From positions 24,107,869 through 24,171,868 of the forward strand of contig OY755242.1 of assembly GCA_963576725.1 (NCBI GenBank): 64,000 nt of DNA, given 5' to 3'. Below the pieces are notes generated by a model. It was not told where the DNA came from. It made no database searches and saw nothing but the letters and a program-made list of their open reading frames with translations. Position 1 is the stretch's first letter; the number at the start of each line of letters is the position of its first letter. Source of the stretch: Azorinus chamasolen (taxonomy: Eukaryota; Mollusca; Bivalvia; Cardiida; Solecurtidae). Below, piece after piece: positions 32,760 to 46,600 of the stretch. The translations under genes were made by a program, and so were the position numbers.

Positions 32760-33954
32760 AGTCCCCCACCGGACTGAAAAAAACCTCCACTCTCCCCACC
32801 CCACCCACCCATGGTGTGGTTGACCATGGTATATACATGACCACCTGAATGGTATTAATACCTACTTTCATACATTGAATCAGTAAATAAAAAGTTATTG
32901 TCCCGACAAGAAAATATGAAAAAGGGGAGTAACTCCAAAAATATTGATGCTAGAGTTATTGCCCTTGTGCATGACACTACTTCTCATCACGCTTGTTCCA
33001 TATGAGAAGTTTCAAATCAATTGAACCAGTACATGAAGAGTTATTAACTGGACAAGAAAATATGAAAAGGGGAATAACTCCAACAATATAGATGCTAGAG
33101 TTATGGCCCTTGTGCATGACACTACCCCTCATCATGATTGTTCCATATGTGAAGTTTCAAATCAATTGAACCAGTAGATAAAGAGTTATTGTCCGGACAA
33201 AAAAATATGTAAAAGGGGAATAACTCCAAAAATATTGGTGCTAGAATTATGGCCCTTGTGCATGACACTACTCCTGATCATGCTTCCTCAATGTGTGAAT
33301 TTATAATGAATTTGGCCTAACTTTGTAGGAGAAATTGCCCGGACACGAAGTGTGACAGACGGACTGACAAGAAAATATGAAAAAGGGGAATAACTCCAAA
33401 AATATTGATGCTAGAGTTATGGCCCTTGTGTATGACACTACCCCTCATCATGATTGTTACATATGTGAAGTTTCAAATCAATTGAACCAGTAGATAAAGA
33501 GTTATTGTCCGGACAAAAAAATATGTAAAAGGGGAATAACTCCAAAAATATTGATGCTAGAGTTATGGCCCTTGTGTATGACACTACCCCTCATCATGAT
33601 TGTTACATATGTGAAGTTTCAAATCAATTGAACCAGTAGATAAAGAGTTATTGTCCGGACAAAAAAATATGTAAAAGGGGAATAACTCCAAAAATATTGG
33701 CGCTAGAGTTATGACCCTTGTGAATGACACTAGCCCTCATCATGCTTCTTCAATGTGTGAAGTTATAATGAATTTGGCATAACATTGTAGGAGATATGGC
33801 CCGGACAAAAAGCGTGACAGACGGACAGACGGACAGACGGACGGACAGACGGACGGACAGACGGACGGACAGACGGACAGACGGACGGACAGACGGACAG
33901 ACAGACGGAATCGAGCAAACCTATAGTCCCCCAACCGGTAACCGGTGGGGGACT
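32760..33954 (-). mobile_element. HL3 element (AGTCCCCCACCGG hairpin, CCGTC microsatellite, 145-bp core)
   Basis: Read on the minus strand: AGTCCCCCACCGGttaCCGGTTGGGGGACT hairpin, then (GTCCGTCTGTCC)n at 33815-33908, then units of about 145 bp containing GCCATAACTCTAGCATCAATATTTTTGG. The far end repeats AGTCCCCCACCGG at 32760. Confidence 0.8.
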
Positions 33955-34040
33955 AATAACATCAGATGTTATTTTTATCTGGGGCTTGTGGTCTTGTTGC
34001 TATCTACATGTGCTGTACGTCTGATGCCAGTACCGAAAAG

Positions 34041-34207
34041 CAGCATTTTCTAGAGAAAAGTAAAATTTTAGAATTTTGTAGTTTGAAACCATTGTGATAA
34101 ATAGAGAATTTGCTCCTATAGGTGCAAGTGCTCTATTCATCACAAGGGTTTCAAGAAGTGGTTACTACAGATGCGTAGAAAGGCGTATTTATGGAGGAAA
34201 GGGTTAA
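34041..34207 (+). repeat. MITE-A copy, 5' truncated, just downstream of the PARP stop codon
   Basis: Begins within CATTTTCTAGAGAAAAG. Palindrome centre TTTGCTCCTATAGGTGCAAG with several changes. Right end GGAGGAAAGGGTTAA. Confidence 0.7.
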
Positions 34208-34386
34208 TAACTCCAGTCCAGATATCGAATTACGTGAAAACCTGAATGACTCTATTTGGTACCATTTTGATCACTTAAGTTTAGACTAACATAGCAAAGA
34301 GTGCAGACCATAATCAAAATCTGAAGCAACTATCTTATACAGTTTGGCTTCTCTAACAGCAGTGACTTCATCTTTTGACCTTGTTT

Positions 34387-34646
34387 TCACTTCTTTACTC
34401 TGTCATATGTGATGATATATTCAGGGTAGGCCTGATGTGTGTCATAAACAACAAACTCCCGGAAGATGTATTTTAGTTCCTCCACAATACTGTCATATCT
34501 TTCATGACAGCATTCATCATCCAAACAGTCTTCAAGACATGGTGGTCGACGAAACCTATGTGTTTTTTGCATGACTTTGATCTCTCCAAGGCAAGCTTTT
34601 ACAAGAAACATTTGCAAGCCAGTCATCCTCCGACTGTCCCTCTCAT
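34387..34646 (-). CDS. PARP14/15-like: macro-PARP exon 11 (C-terminus of catalytic domain, stop)
   Basis: Acceptor GTTATTGCAG. The exon contains MFLVKACLGE, RRPP, Tyr-Asp-Ser-Ile-Val and EFVVYDTHQAYPEYIITY. Anchoring on the Gln of Thr-His-Gln places Glu735 at the third triad position. Stop codon at 34387-34389. No clear AATAAA was found on this strand below the stop. Confidence 0.92.
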
Positions 34647-37600
34647 CTGCAATAACAACTAGAGGCTTTTGTCACAAAAACAGACATCTCCCCCCACACC
34701 CACACCTCACATCCACACATATCTGTATAACTCAACCGGACAAAATGTGCGACAGACAGACAAATTTACAGCTCTAACAAAAACAATATATAAAGGGAAG
34801 TAACTCAAAATGTTGATACCATAGTAATGGACTTGATGAATTATACTTCCCCTTATTATGTGTTTCCACACCACACACTTCAGCGACTTGAAAATGAAAG
34901 TTGCTGACATGAGAGGGACATGAAAAAACACAAAATTTAGGACAGTAAAACCACGTTTTCATGTAAGATCATAGTAACAAAGTTCTTTTCATTGAATATA
35001 TTGCTGAAAAGAATGCCAAATTTTATTGTGTTTGACGTATAAGTAATCGTTTCAAGGCTGTCAGCGGTTCAAACTCGGGGACGAGGTCGTGTATGACTAA
35101 CTGATTTTGGCCATTTTGCTCATGTCTCTGATGCCGTGTTAAGTTTATCCCTAATCTGACCAGGAAAATCTTTGCATATTCGAAATGTCTTTTGACAGAT
35201 TACAAACTTTGCATATGACATTAATTTAACATTAAAAGAGTTAATTATGAAAACCTTTACCTGTGTACTGATCAGATTTTGTAGAACTCTCAGCCAAGTA
35301 GACCGCACCTCCAAACACTGCCCCACCCTGGGCCATCCTTACGTCAATCCCTTGCTTTAGAAGGTTTTCTACTCGTTCTGTCTTGGTTCCATGGAACAAG
35401 TAGCCCTCATTCACCTCTCCATACAATCGTTCCTGCCAGTCAGAGTCCAAATTATCCACTGTTGTCATCCCGCCATGTTTTAGACCTTCCAAGTCTTCCA
35501 ACAATGGAATCATTTTAACTGTTCTCATAAAACAAAGGAACATAGGTATGTCACAGAATGTATTTACATAGCATTGAACCAACTGGCACTTTAAACGTGC
35601 TTAGCATTTGCAGCTTCCTCTACAGAAAACCTGATCCTTTTCTCCATAGATACGCATTTTAACAGCTATTCAAACACAAGAGACTCAGATCAGACGGCTC
35701 CTGTAGGGTTGGCTTTTTTGTTTATGAAATAATATACAGTAAAACCCCACTAATGCGACCACCTAAAAGAGGTATTATTATGGGTGCTATATGCAGGTGG
35801 TAGCTTAATGCAGGGCAAAAGTAATGCAGAAAGCTCCTAGAGGAGCTTTCTGCATTACTTTTGCCCTGCATTACGCAACCACCTGTTTGTAAAGACCACC
35901 ATGTTTACTCATTAAGTGGTCGAATTAACGGGGTTCTACTATACATCTGATTCTACAGTTTCTGCAATCATAAAAAAATCCAAGTCTTCATATTGTATCA
36001 TAAAATATTATATCAAGTTTATTTATAATCATGATGTCATTATTTCTTATATGAATACACATAGAGTCAAATAATAATCTGATTAGAGTCTGTATATTTT
36101 GTCATCAATTATCTATAAACAATTTCCAATTAGTCCTTTACATGATAGATGCATTTCTAAGCTTTGCAAACAGAGTAGAACAAGATCAGACAGTTGTCTG
36201 GTCACTGTCAACTCTGTTTGCTAATGAAATGATACAGATATGATTCAACACTTTCTGCTATGGTCCAAAATTCACTTTTAGTTTTTCATAATTTCATTAT
36301 AAATACCAGGTCATTATTATTCATAGTCAATGTTTCTTACAATAATATTCACCAAGAAAAATGATAAATACTTCAAACAAATACTGGTGATTTGTCATGA
36401 CTGATGTAGCGCATGGCTAGCAGCCACTCCAACTTTCCTGTTTCAATTAACATTTTAGTTCCATTTTTCTCGTCACTATTGCCAATTACTCAACCCTTTC
36501 CCAAATAGACTATTTTTAGATCCAATCTCTTTGAATAAATCTACCGAAAAAGAGCATTAACTAGAGAAAAGGAACATTTTAGAATTTTGTAGTTTGAAAC
36601 CATTGTGATAAATAGAGCATTTGGTCCTATAGGAGCAAATGCTCTATTTATCACAATGGTTTCAGCAGGTGATATTTACAGAGGCGTAGAAAGGCCTATT
36701 TATGGAGGAAAGGGTTGATAAAATCTATTCATGACATAAACTTTTACTAAGTAGACATGATGCCATGCATAGAGAACATATATAATGAAGAACAGTATTC
36801 AGTTAGACGCCTTTGAGCTATTATCATAAATACATGAAGAAGTAATTCTAAGGTTTGACATTTATCAGTAAACCGGCATGGTTTGTCTATATAAAGTATA
36901 CATACAATATGAACAAGGAAGTCCAGAGGACAGCTTAGTTAATATCCCCCACCGCTGCCACCTAAATTAAGGCATTGACCTTAAGGTGATACAATGGGTT
37001 TTAAAACTGCATTTCATGCATTAGGATAAGACAAACACAAGACAAGATAGTATTTAATTTGACAAAGTGTAATAATATTGTAATTGTTAATTACCAATAG
37101 TGATTTCACTGTGGTAGCACAATCCAGGTCAAGAAATGGTCTGTGTAAGGTAGTGGAAATACTCCGGACTGGGTGTCAAAGTTAGAGTACACATGGTCTA
37201 TCAAATATAATGGAAACTGAAGGTAAGAACACGACTTTCAAATGTGACCTTGACCTTGAGCGGACATGACTGCCACATGTGTTCTGCACATCATCTCAAT
37301 TCGGTTAATATTTGACTCAAGTTTTATGAAAATCCTTCAAATGGTTTAGAAGATATGGAGCGGACATGAAATGTAATGGAAATTGAAGATTAAATCACTT
37401 GGCCTTCAAATGTGACCTTGACCTTGAGCCAACATGACTGCCACATATGTTCTGCACATTGTCTCAACATGGTTAACATTTGAGGCAAGTCTCTTGAAAA
37501 TCCTTCAAGGGGTATAGGAGATAACGAAACTATAATTGAAATTGAAGGTAAGAAAACTTGATCTTCAAATGTGACCTTGACCTTGAGCCGACATGACTGG

Positions 37601-40600
37601 CACATGTGTTCTGCACATAGTCTCAATATAGCTAACATTTAACTAAACTTTTATGAAAATCCTTCAAAGGCTTTAGAAGATATGGAGCGGACACGAAAAT
37701 GTAACGGAAATTAAAGGTTAAAACACTTGACCTTCAAACGTGACCTTAACCGTGAGCCAACATGACTGCAGCATGGGTTCTGCACATCGTCTCAATTCAT
37801 TTAATATTAGACTCAAGTTTTATGAAAATCCTTCAAAGGGTTTAGAAGATATGGAGCGGACACGAAACTGTAATGGCAACTGAAGGTTTAAACACTTGAC
37901 CTTCAAATGTGACCTTGAACTTGAGCCGACATGACTGTCACATATGTTCTGCACATTGTCTTAATTTGGTTAACATTTGACTCAAGTTTTATGAAAATCC
38001 TTCAAAGGGTTTAGAAGATATGGAGCGGACACAAAAATGCAATGGAAATTGAAGGTTAAAACCCTTGACCTTCAAATGTGACCTTGACCTTGAGCCGTCA
38101 TATCTGTCACATATGTTCTGCACATCGTCTCAACTTGGTTAACATTTGAGGCAAGTTTCTTGAAAATCCTTCAAGGGGTATAGGAGATATGGAGCGGACA
38201 CGAAATTGTTACGGACAGACGGACGGACATGCTAACGGATGGGTAGTTGTGTGACTTTTTCCTTTGATCTTTTTTTGTGTGACTAGTCCCACAAGAAAAA
38301 CTATTTTTGGCTCTAACTTTGGAAAAGAATGATCTGGAAGCTAACCCTAACCCTAACCCTATGTCCCACAACTGGCCAGGTTAATGTCACAAGAAATGGC
38401 CAGGTTAATGTCACAAGAGATGGCCAGGTTAATGATTTTACTTGTGGGACTAGTTAGAAAAAGTCACACAACTACCCTTTGGTGAGTGCGGACGGACGGA
38501 TGGACAGACAGACAGACGAAGGCCATTCCTATAACCCCCCTCCGCTATGCGGTGGGGGATTAATGACAACATCCAACAGAAATGAAATAAGTGTATGTGA
38601 CAGAACACATAAGTCACTTGCTGAAGTGTGATAAATATAGCATGAAAGACAGGAAGAACAAATACAACAAAATATTAGACTTACCGTTTACTGTTAAACA
38701 TCAGAAACTGGACATTTAAGTAAAGAAGTTAGATCTTTTTAGTCAGGTGGCAGCTTAATGCATGGTGAAAGTCATGTAGAAAGCTCCATTTGGAGATTTC
38801 TGCATGACTTAAAATTTAACCCTGCATTAAGCTGAAACCTGTCTTACAGACATGCTAATACTAAATTCAGAGGGGTTTATCTGTAATGGAATTCTATGAC
38901 AGGCATTGACTGTTTTGGATGTAAGGCCAACTAACAATTACACATACCTCCAGCTTTGTGAAATAACTCCGCTCTTCGGTTGACATACTTCTGATACATT
39001 GGCAAGTTCTCTACCCTTTGAACTTTTGTGACTTTGACAGCATTAAAGTCCAAGTCATCAAGGCCTCTGGCATCTCTCCCATGGCCTACTTTTCTTTTTT
39101 CCCATGTACTTTCAACCAAATTTTCAACTGTTTGAAATTCAATCTCCTGTGAATCAAGATCAACCAGTTCGTACCATGATTGCTCTGTGGAATCGATTTG
39201 CCAATCTTTTATAGGCCTCATGTTTGTGAAATGGGTCCAATACTCTGGCGGGCGATGATCAGAAATCCTGTACATGTGCTCACAGAACTGTGGTGTAAAC
39301 CTCTCTGGTTGGGAGCTAGCCCCTTGAGGACTGCTCGATTCAGACGAGGTTGAATTCTGTTTAAAGATCTTCAAGAAAGGCTGGAAAACATTAACAATAT
39401 TGACTTACGTACCAGTAATTGCATTTTGCAAATGTTGCCTTTCCTCTTTTTGAGAAGTACCTTCTAACATTTTAATTGATATATATCTCCTTTCCCCACT
39501 TCTTCCCCAATTGCTCCTGTCAATCATTAACCCTTACTTAACTCTTTCCTCCATAAATACGCCGTTCTACGCCTCTGTAAAAGTTACTTTATGAAACCAT
39601 TGTGATAAATAGAGCATTTGCTCCTATAGGAGCAAATGCTCTATTTATCACAATGGTTTCAATACTACACAATTCTAAACTTTTCTTTTCCTCTAATAAA
39701 TGCTCCTTTTTGGTAGATTGATTCAAAGAGGTTGTGTCTAAAAATAGCCTATGGAGGAAAGGGATAAACACCTTTTCACGCCTTTGAAAACAGAGCAGAC
39801 CCAGATCATATGGCTCCTGTGGCAGTCATTTGATCAAGGTCTGCTCTGTTTGCACATGAAACTATAACACATCTGACTCAACAGAGTCTACAAATATAAA
39901 ACATTCCTGTGTCCATATGACATTATAAACAAGTAGCAAATAAATATTCATGATATCATTATTTCTGACATGAATATTCAACAGGGAAAGGGTTAACAAC
40001 CTTCAGCACTATGAACAAATGACAGATGCAGAAACTGTAGAATCAGAAGCAAACAGAGCAGACCCTGATCAGGCATCTCCTACAGGAGCCATCTGATCAG
40101 GGTCTACTCTATTTGCAAAGGCGTAGAAAAGCGTATTTGTTTTATGGGGTAAAGGGTTAAGGAATGACTATTCGGCAATGTTTTATTTACTTCTCTTCCT
40201 CTATTAAATTCTAAACCCCCCCATCCCCAACGCCACTACCCAGTTAACCCTTGACTATTTCACTGTCATGATTTGTCGTATTCAAAGTATTGTCTGCAAC
40301 AACTACAATTTTAATTTTCCCGTGCCTTTCAAACAACATAATAAGATTTGCCGTTGGCAACAAAAGAGTTCAATGTCTATTTACAAATAAACCATCAGAC
40401 AAAATTATGAAACTTTTTGTACAGGTAATAATCATAAATACATGTAGTACAAAAGACCATGATATTGATAAAAATGAATTACTGCAATTTAAGTTACAAA
40501 ATCATAGGAGATGAAAGTCATCTTATCAGTGTCTTTTCTGTTTTCTACTTGAATTGCATGTTCATTGCATCAAAGAATTTCTTAGTCTAGTGCATTACAG

Positions 40601-43600
40601 AATCCAGAACTGTTTGCCTGGTATCCGAAACAAAGATGTGATCAAATTACACATTTTTTAAAAATATCTCCATAATTTGTTCATCAAATCGTAAGTTGTG
40701 AACGAATCATCTCCAAGAGAGGATTCTTAACCCATTCCCTCATATTGACGACTTTTGATAACTCTATAAAAGTCGCTTTGTGAAACCATTGTGATAAACA
40801 GAGCATTTGCTCCTATAGGAGCAAATGCCCTATTTATCACAATGGTTTAAATTATAAAATTCTAAAAAAATTCTTTTCTCTAGTTTATGCTCCTTTTCTG
40901 TAGATTTATTCAGTGGTTGGATGTAAAAATAGCCTGAAGGAATGGGTTAAGAGTGGTCATAGCATAGGGTGGTATAGAAATGACGGTTTTAGAATTTGAA
41001 ATATGCCCATTGTCTGTTGTTCAGCTTGGTATGAAACAATACACATGTATACAAACCTTCAGATTTTTCTGTAGGTTGGATCTATCTGCATGAAGCACAA
41101 TGTTGAGAGTCATCATTACTCCACGATTATTGGTGTTAAACTCACTGACAGCTTCAAGCATGGTTTTGGCAGATACCTGTGGTGGATATTTCAGGTAACC
41201 TGTTCCAAAAGTTGGGAAGTATAAGGTTGAGCGTCTGTCCTTAAGGGCTTGTGCTAGGCAGTTCGTCACAAGTTTGTTAAGCAGCTGTAATGATAGGGAA
41301 GAAATAAAACTTCAAATGCTTCCTTCAAACATGCATTTAACCTACTTACCTACACAACATGAATATTAATTAAATTGTTATAATAGTACATAGATACAGG
41401 AAGGTTTTGCCTTTCTGTAGTATCATATCTGTATTATATCAAAAGCAAACAGAGCAGAATTCTGATCAAACGGCTCCTACAGGAGCCATTTTATTTGGGT
41501 CTAATCTGAGTCTCTGTTTGCAAAAGGCATAGAAAGGTTTAATTGTAAGGAATAGAAAGGTGTATGTATAGAATAAACGGTTTACATCCAATCTCCTCAA
41601 TTCACCTATTTGTAAAGCTGAATCATTAAAATTGACAGTATTTATATAACTTCAAAGTCTCAACAGACACAGTAGCAAATAGTGAAGTCTGTTATATCAT
41701 CCTGAACAATAACACTCACTGAATATTTAGAGTTCATATGACAGTGCAATATGGTATAACCTATAACAGGAATCATAATTCAAGTTCTATAATGAGTGCA
41801 GGTCATACCCCTTCTCCAGGCATGTATGGCATCATACTGATCAATCATCTTATGACGTTTTATGACTTAACCCATTCCCTCATAGGCTATTTTTTAGATC
41901 CAACAACTTTGAATAAAAAGAAAAGGCAGTTTTTAGAATTTTGTAGTTTGAAACTATTGTGATAAATAGAGCATTTGCTCCTATAGGAGCAAATGCTCTA
42001 TTTATCACAATGGTTTCAATAGGTGATTTTTACAGAGGCATAGAAAGGCGTATTTATGGAGGAAAAGGTTAAGGAATTATGTATGATGCTATATATTTAA
42101 CCCTTTCCCTGTTCTATGTTTATTCCAAATTTCAATACCTAATGTATATTCATGGACAAAGTAGTTATAATGAAATAAAGAGGGTGGATCATTGTAGCCA
42201 TTTAAGAAAGCAAATAAACAGATCTATCAAATTCCAATAGCAAACAGAGTAGACCCTGATCAGACGGCTCCTCTAGGAGCTCTCTGATCTGGGTCTACTC
42301 TGTTTGCAAATGCGTGAAAACACATTTATATGAGGGAAAATGGTTAAACAATACTAACAAACTAGTTTTACAGTGTGGGTATAATATAACCTATAACTTG
42401 GGTCATAATTCAAATTCTAAAGAGGGCAGATCATAACCCTTCTCCGGGCATGCATGACCCCATACTGATCAATCATCTTATGAGGGTTCATGACTTCAGG
42501 AGTTATGCATGGGCCCATGACTGATCAATCACCATATTGTGTTTCGTGACTGTAAGTCCTATACTTATGAAGTTGGTCATGATACAAGAAACTGTAAGAC
42601 TGAGAACCAATGGATAGACAGATGGATAGATAGACAGACAAGTGTAAATCTAAATGTCTGCATCCCTCCCTTTTTAGAAGTGGGGGCATGAAAAGGAAAA
42701 TATAAGTTAACCCTTTCCTCCATAAATACGCCTTTCTATGCCTCTGTAAATATCACCAGTTGGAACCATTGTGATAAATAGAGCATTTGCTCCTATAGGA
42801 GCAAATGCTCTATTTATCACAATGGTTTCAAACTACAAAATTCTAAAACATTTCCTTTTCTCTAGTTAATGCTCCTTTTCGATTTATTCAAAGTGGTTGG
42901 ATCTAAAAATAGCCTATGAGGGAAAGAGTTAATCTTTCATTCCATAAATATACCTTTCAATACCTTGTGAACGAAGTGGACACAGGTCGGATGGCTCCTG
43001 TACGAGTCATCTGGTCAAGGTCTGCTCTGCTTACTTAAGAAATAATATGAATCTGATTCTGTGTACCTTCTATATTATGCCAATACAGTTCTCTCTCTCT
43101 ACAACGACACCCTTTGGGATACGCAGATTGTATGTGTTGTTCAGAGGGAGTTGTTACAGGGAGGGAAAATCGACATAAATTAGCTTGTTTGCAGATCCCA
43201 GATAAAGTGCATTTCGAGAACTAAACCGTTATGCCTCAATCAAACCCTATGTTGTGACCACTCTTTAGAATCGTCACAAAGTGACGATTCTAAAGAGTGG
43301 TCACAACATAGGGTTTGATGGAGGCATTAAGAAAATACGATAGAAAAAGTTGTTTCTGGAGCCTTGTTGTTTCGGAAACAGTGACATGCATTGTTGTACG
43401 GAGGGAATCGTTATTGAGAGGGCCATTGTAGGGAGGGAGCACTGTATAAAAATTGAGCTAGAAGCCATCAGATCAGTGTCCTCTCTATTTGTAGAATTGC
43501 AGGAGGTGTAGCCAGACAAAATGTCATATACAGATAGCTAGAGGTGTATTTGATTATTTTGATCCTAAACTTTGTTGCCCTGGGGAAAATCTATGTATTA

Positions 43601-46600
43601 ATTGAACATACCACACTATTTTGATTGTATTGCTCTACTTGATCATCTCACTTTTAACGTCTTTGCAAAAAGACAGCTCCTGCAGATGCTATCTCATTAG
43701 GATCTTCTGTGTGTGTTTGTATGTTACACATCAAATTTTCTACTGTCCTGGCAGCAAGTTTCTTTTTTTTCAATTTTCAATACATCAATTAAATTAATTA
43801 ATATTCATAATGAATGGTGTAGTGAATGAATATTCACCAGGGAAAGTGTTAGCCCTTTCCTTCATATAAACACCTTTTCACCTATGTGCAAACAGAGTAG
43901 ATCCAGAATGTGCAGCTACTGTAGGAGCCGTCTGATCAGGGTCTGCTAATGGTATTTGATAGTTTGTTCTCTTTACTTTCTAAAATGGCCACAATGTTCC
44001 ACCTTCCCTATTTCATTATAACTATTTTGTCCATGAATATTTGGTAGGTATTGAAATTTGGACTAAACACAGAACAGGGAAAGGGTTAAAACATGTTGCA
44101 TGTCTCCTCGAGAGAAATACCTGGGTTGGAGTTTCTTCAGCATCCTCGGGAGACTTGTCATATCTTGGTAAGGCTGCAAGGTAGATGCTTGCACAGGACA
44201 TGTTGCCTGGTGACAAGACTGCAATTTCTCCATGCTGTATCCCCTGCGGATATTTCTGGGAACACTCTGTCTGCAGGGCTGGGCCCGCAACATTCAAGAT
44301 CGCATTACTCAGTGAGCCTTTACTGAGTTCCATCTTTCTAGTACATGTTCCTACTATAACATCACACTGAAAATTGAAAATAAATAGTTTTAACTCTTTA
44401 TGTCAAGAATATACATGTAAAAATTCATACTTGATCAATACTAATCAACAGAGTTTGTGTAATGTCATATGAACAAAGGAGGTCTGGACCCAAGTAGATA
44501 TTGGCAGTATTCAAACAGCATTTGCACACCTTGCAAACAGGGTAGATCTAGATCAGACGGCTACTGTAGGAGCCATCTGATCAGGGTCTGCTCTGTTTTC
44601 TTAAATATTAACCCTTCTCTTGCTATTCACATCAATATACCTACCTGTAAATAGTGAAGACCCAGATGAGACAGCTCCTGCAGGAGCTTTCTCATCAGGG
44701 TCTGCACTATTTACAAATTGATTGTGCAACCAGTGCACTCCAGAGCAGTGATTACACAGAGAAATACTTGTAGACAGTGAAGATATATGTAATTATACAA
44801 CAGGGCATGGGTAAAGAAGGAGAATTGTATTTTAAAATTCAGTAAGAGAAGGGTTTTACAGGTAAAGTGTTAACTCATTTCCTGTTGAACATTCATGTAA
44901 ACAATAATGACATGAACATTTATTAGCTGTATTTATATAATGGCATATGGAAATTGTTTTGGTATTGGTAGAAATTGAGGAATTTCAGATCTATTATTAT
45001 TTCATAAGCAAACATGGCACAGCCTAATCAGACGTCTCTTACAGACATCTTACCTGGGTGTACTGTGTTTTTGCAAATGCATGAAAAGGCGTTTATATGA
45101 GAGAAGGGGTTAATTTCAAGTGGTGGGGCGGTGGTCTAGTTGTAACATGCTTGACTGCTATTCTGGAGGTCCAGAGTTCAAAACCCAGTCCCTCCCCGAG
45201 ATTTTGTTCTTCTTAACCCTCTAACTCATACAAACACTTTTTCACACCCTCTAAACAGAGCTGGTTCTAATCAGATGGCTCAGTCTGCTCTGCTTGCTTA
45301 TGAAATACCAATACCAAAAAGGGTGCCAGAATGGCCCTGAAGCCCTCACCAGAAAATCAGAGGAGAAGATTTTCAAAGTTTTCACTACATGTTTCTGTAG
45401 AAAACTAGACGGCCCTGGGACGGGCCAATTTTGACCCCATTAGCATTATTTACATAACTTTTGTAGAGGACCTGAACATGATGCTATGTGCCAAATATGA
45501 AGGCTGAAAACCTTCCAGTTTCAGAAGAGAAGATTTTCAAAGATCTCACTATACATGTGTTTCTATTGAAAACTGGCTACCCCTGGGGCGGGGCCACTTT
45601 TGACCCCAGGGGCAAAATTTATACAACTTTTGTAGAGGACCTGAACATGATGCTATGTGCTAAATATGAAAGCTGAGAACCTTCCATTTTCTGAGAAGAA
45701 GATAATCAAAGTTTTACTACATGTTTCTATAGAAAACAAGACACCCCTGGGGTAGGCCAATTTTGGCCCCAGGGGCAAAATTCATATAACATTTGTAGAG
45801 GACCTGAACATGATGCTATGTGCCAAATATGAAAAGCTGAGAACCTTCTAGTTTTAGAGGAGAAGATTTTCAAAGTTTCCACTATATATTTCTATTGAAA
45901 ACTGACCACCCCTGGGGCGGGGCCAATTTTGACCCCAGGGGCAAATTTATAGAATTTTGTAGAATAACTTTGTAGAAGACCTGAACATGATGCTATGTGC
46001 CAAATATGAAAGCTGAGAACCTTCCAGTTTCAGAGGAGAAGATTTTCAAATTTTCACTATATGTTCCTATAGAAAACAATGTACCCCTGGGGCGGGGCCA
46101 ACTATGACCCAAGGGACATAATTATAACTTTTGTAGAGGACCTACAGGTGATGCTATGTGCCAAAGATGAAAGCTGAGAACCCTGTAGAATCAGAGGAGA
46201 AGAGTTTTAAAGGTTCAAATTGTTGACAACTGACCACGCACGACGGACGAAACACAACGCACACCGACGGACGACGGACATCAGGCGATCACAAAAATTC
46301 ACCCTCAGCACTTTGTGCTCTGGTGTGCCAAAAACAACTTACATTCATATGCCATTATACAAATGCAGCTAACAAATATTCATAGTGTCATTTCATACAT
46401 GAATATTTATCAGGTAAGGGGTTATTAACCCTTATCAAAATCAAAAGTACTAATGTTTTTAATCCTTTTCCTCATACAAAGAATTTTCATCCTTTAGCAA
46501 AAAGAGTACACCCAAATCTGAATGCCCCTCTATGAGCCTCTGATCAGGGTGTGCTCTGTTTTCTAATGATACTATAAATAGACTTGCCAATACCAACACA

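Larger units (their letters stand above)
41737..42676 (-). mobile_element. HL8 element interrupted by MITE-A and MITE-B copies
   Basis: Units with ATAACCTATAAC(A/T)(G)GG ... CCTTCTCC(A/G)GGCATG ... ACTGATCAATCATCTTATGA at 41750-41866 and 42375-42600. At the right are a GACAGA/GATAGA microsatellite and CATCCCTCCC...AGTGGGGGCATG. The layout equals HL3-HL5. Confidence 0.6.

Noticed and set aside
33740..34053. Open frames rich in Arg-Thr-Asp or Ser-Val-Cys-Pro
   Set aside because: Products of the GACAGACGGACG microsatellite of HL3 read in several frames.
38335..38365. Chromosome end or assembly telomere
   Set aside because: Only three CCCTAA units are present, within a small inverted-repeat element in the middle of a gene intron.
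44022..44370. Open frames on the plus strand opposite PARP exon 7
   Set aside because: Shadow of the real minus-strand exon, whose frame has macro-domain motifs and correct splice phases.
45119..45205. Functional tRNA gene
   Set aside because: A and B boxes are recognisable, but the acceptor and anticodon stems do not pair well and no terminator follows. SINE head is more likely.
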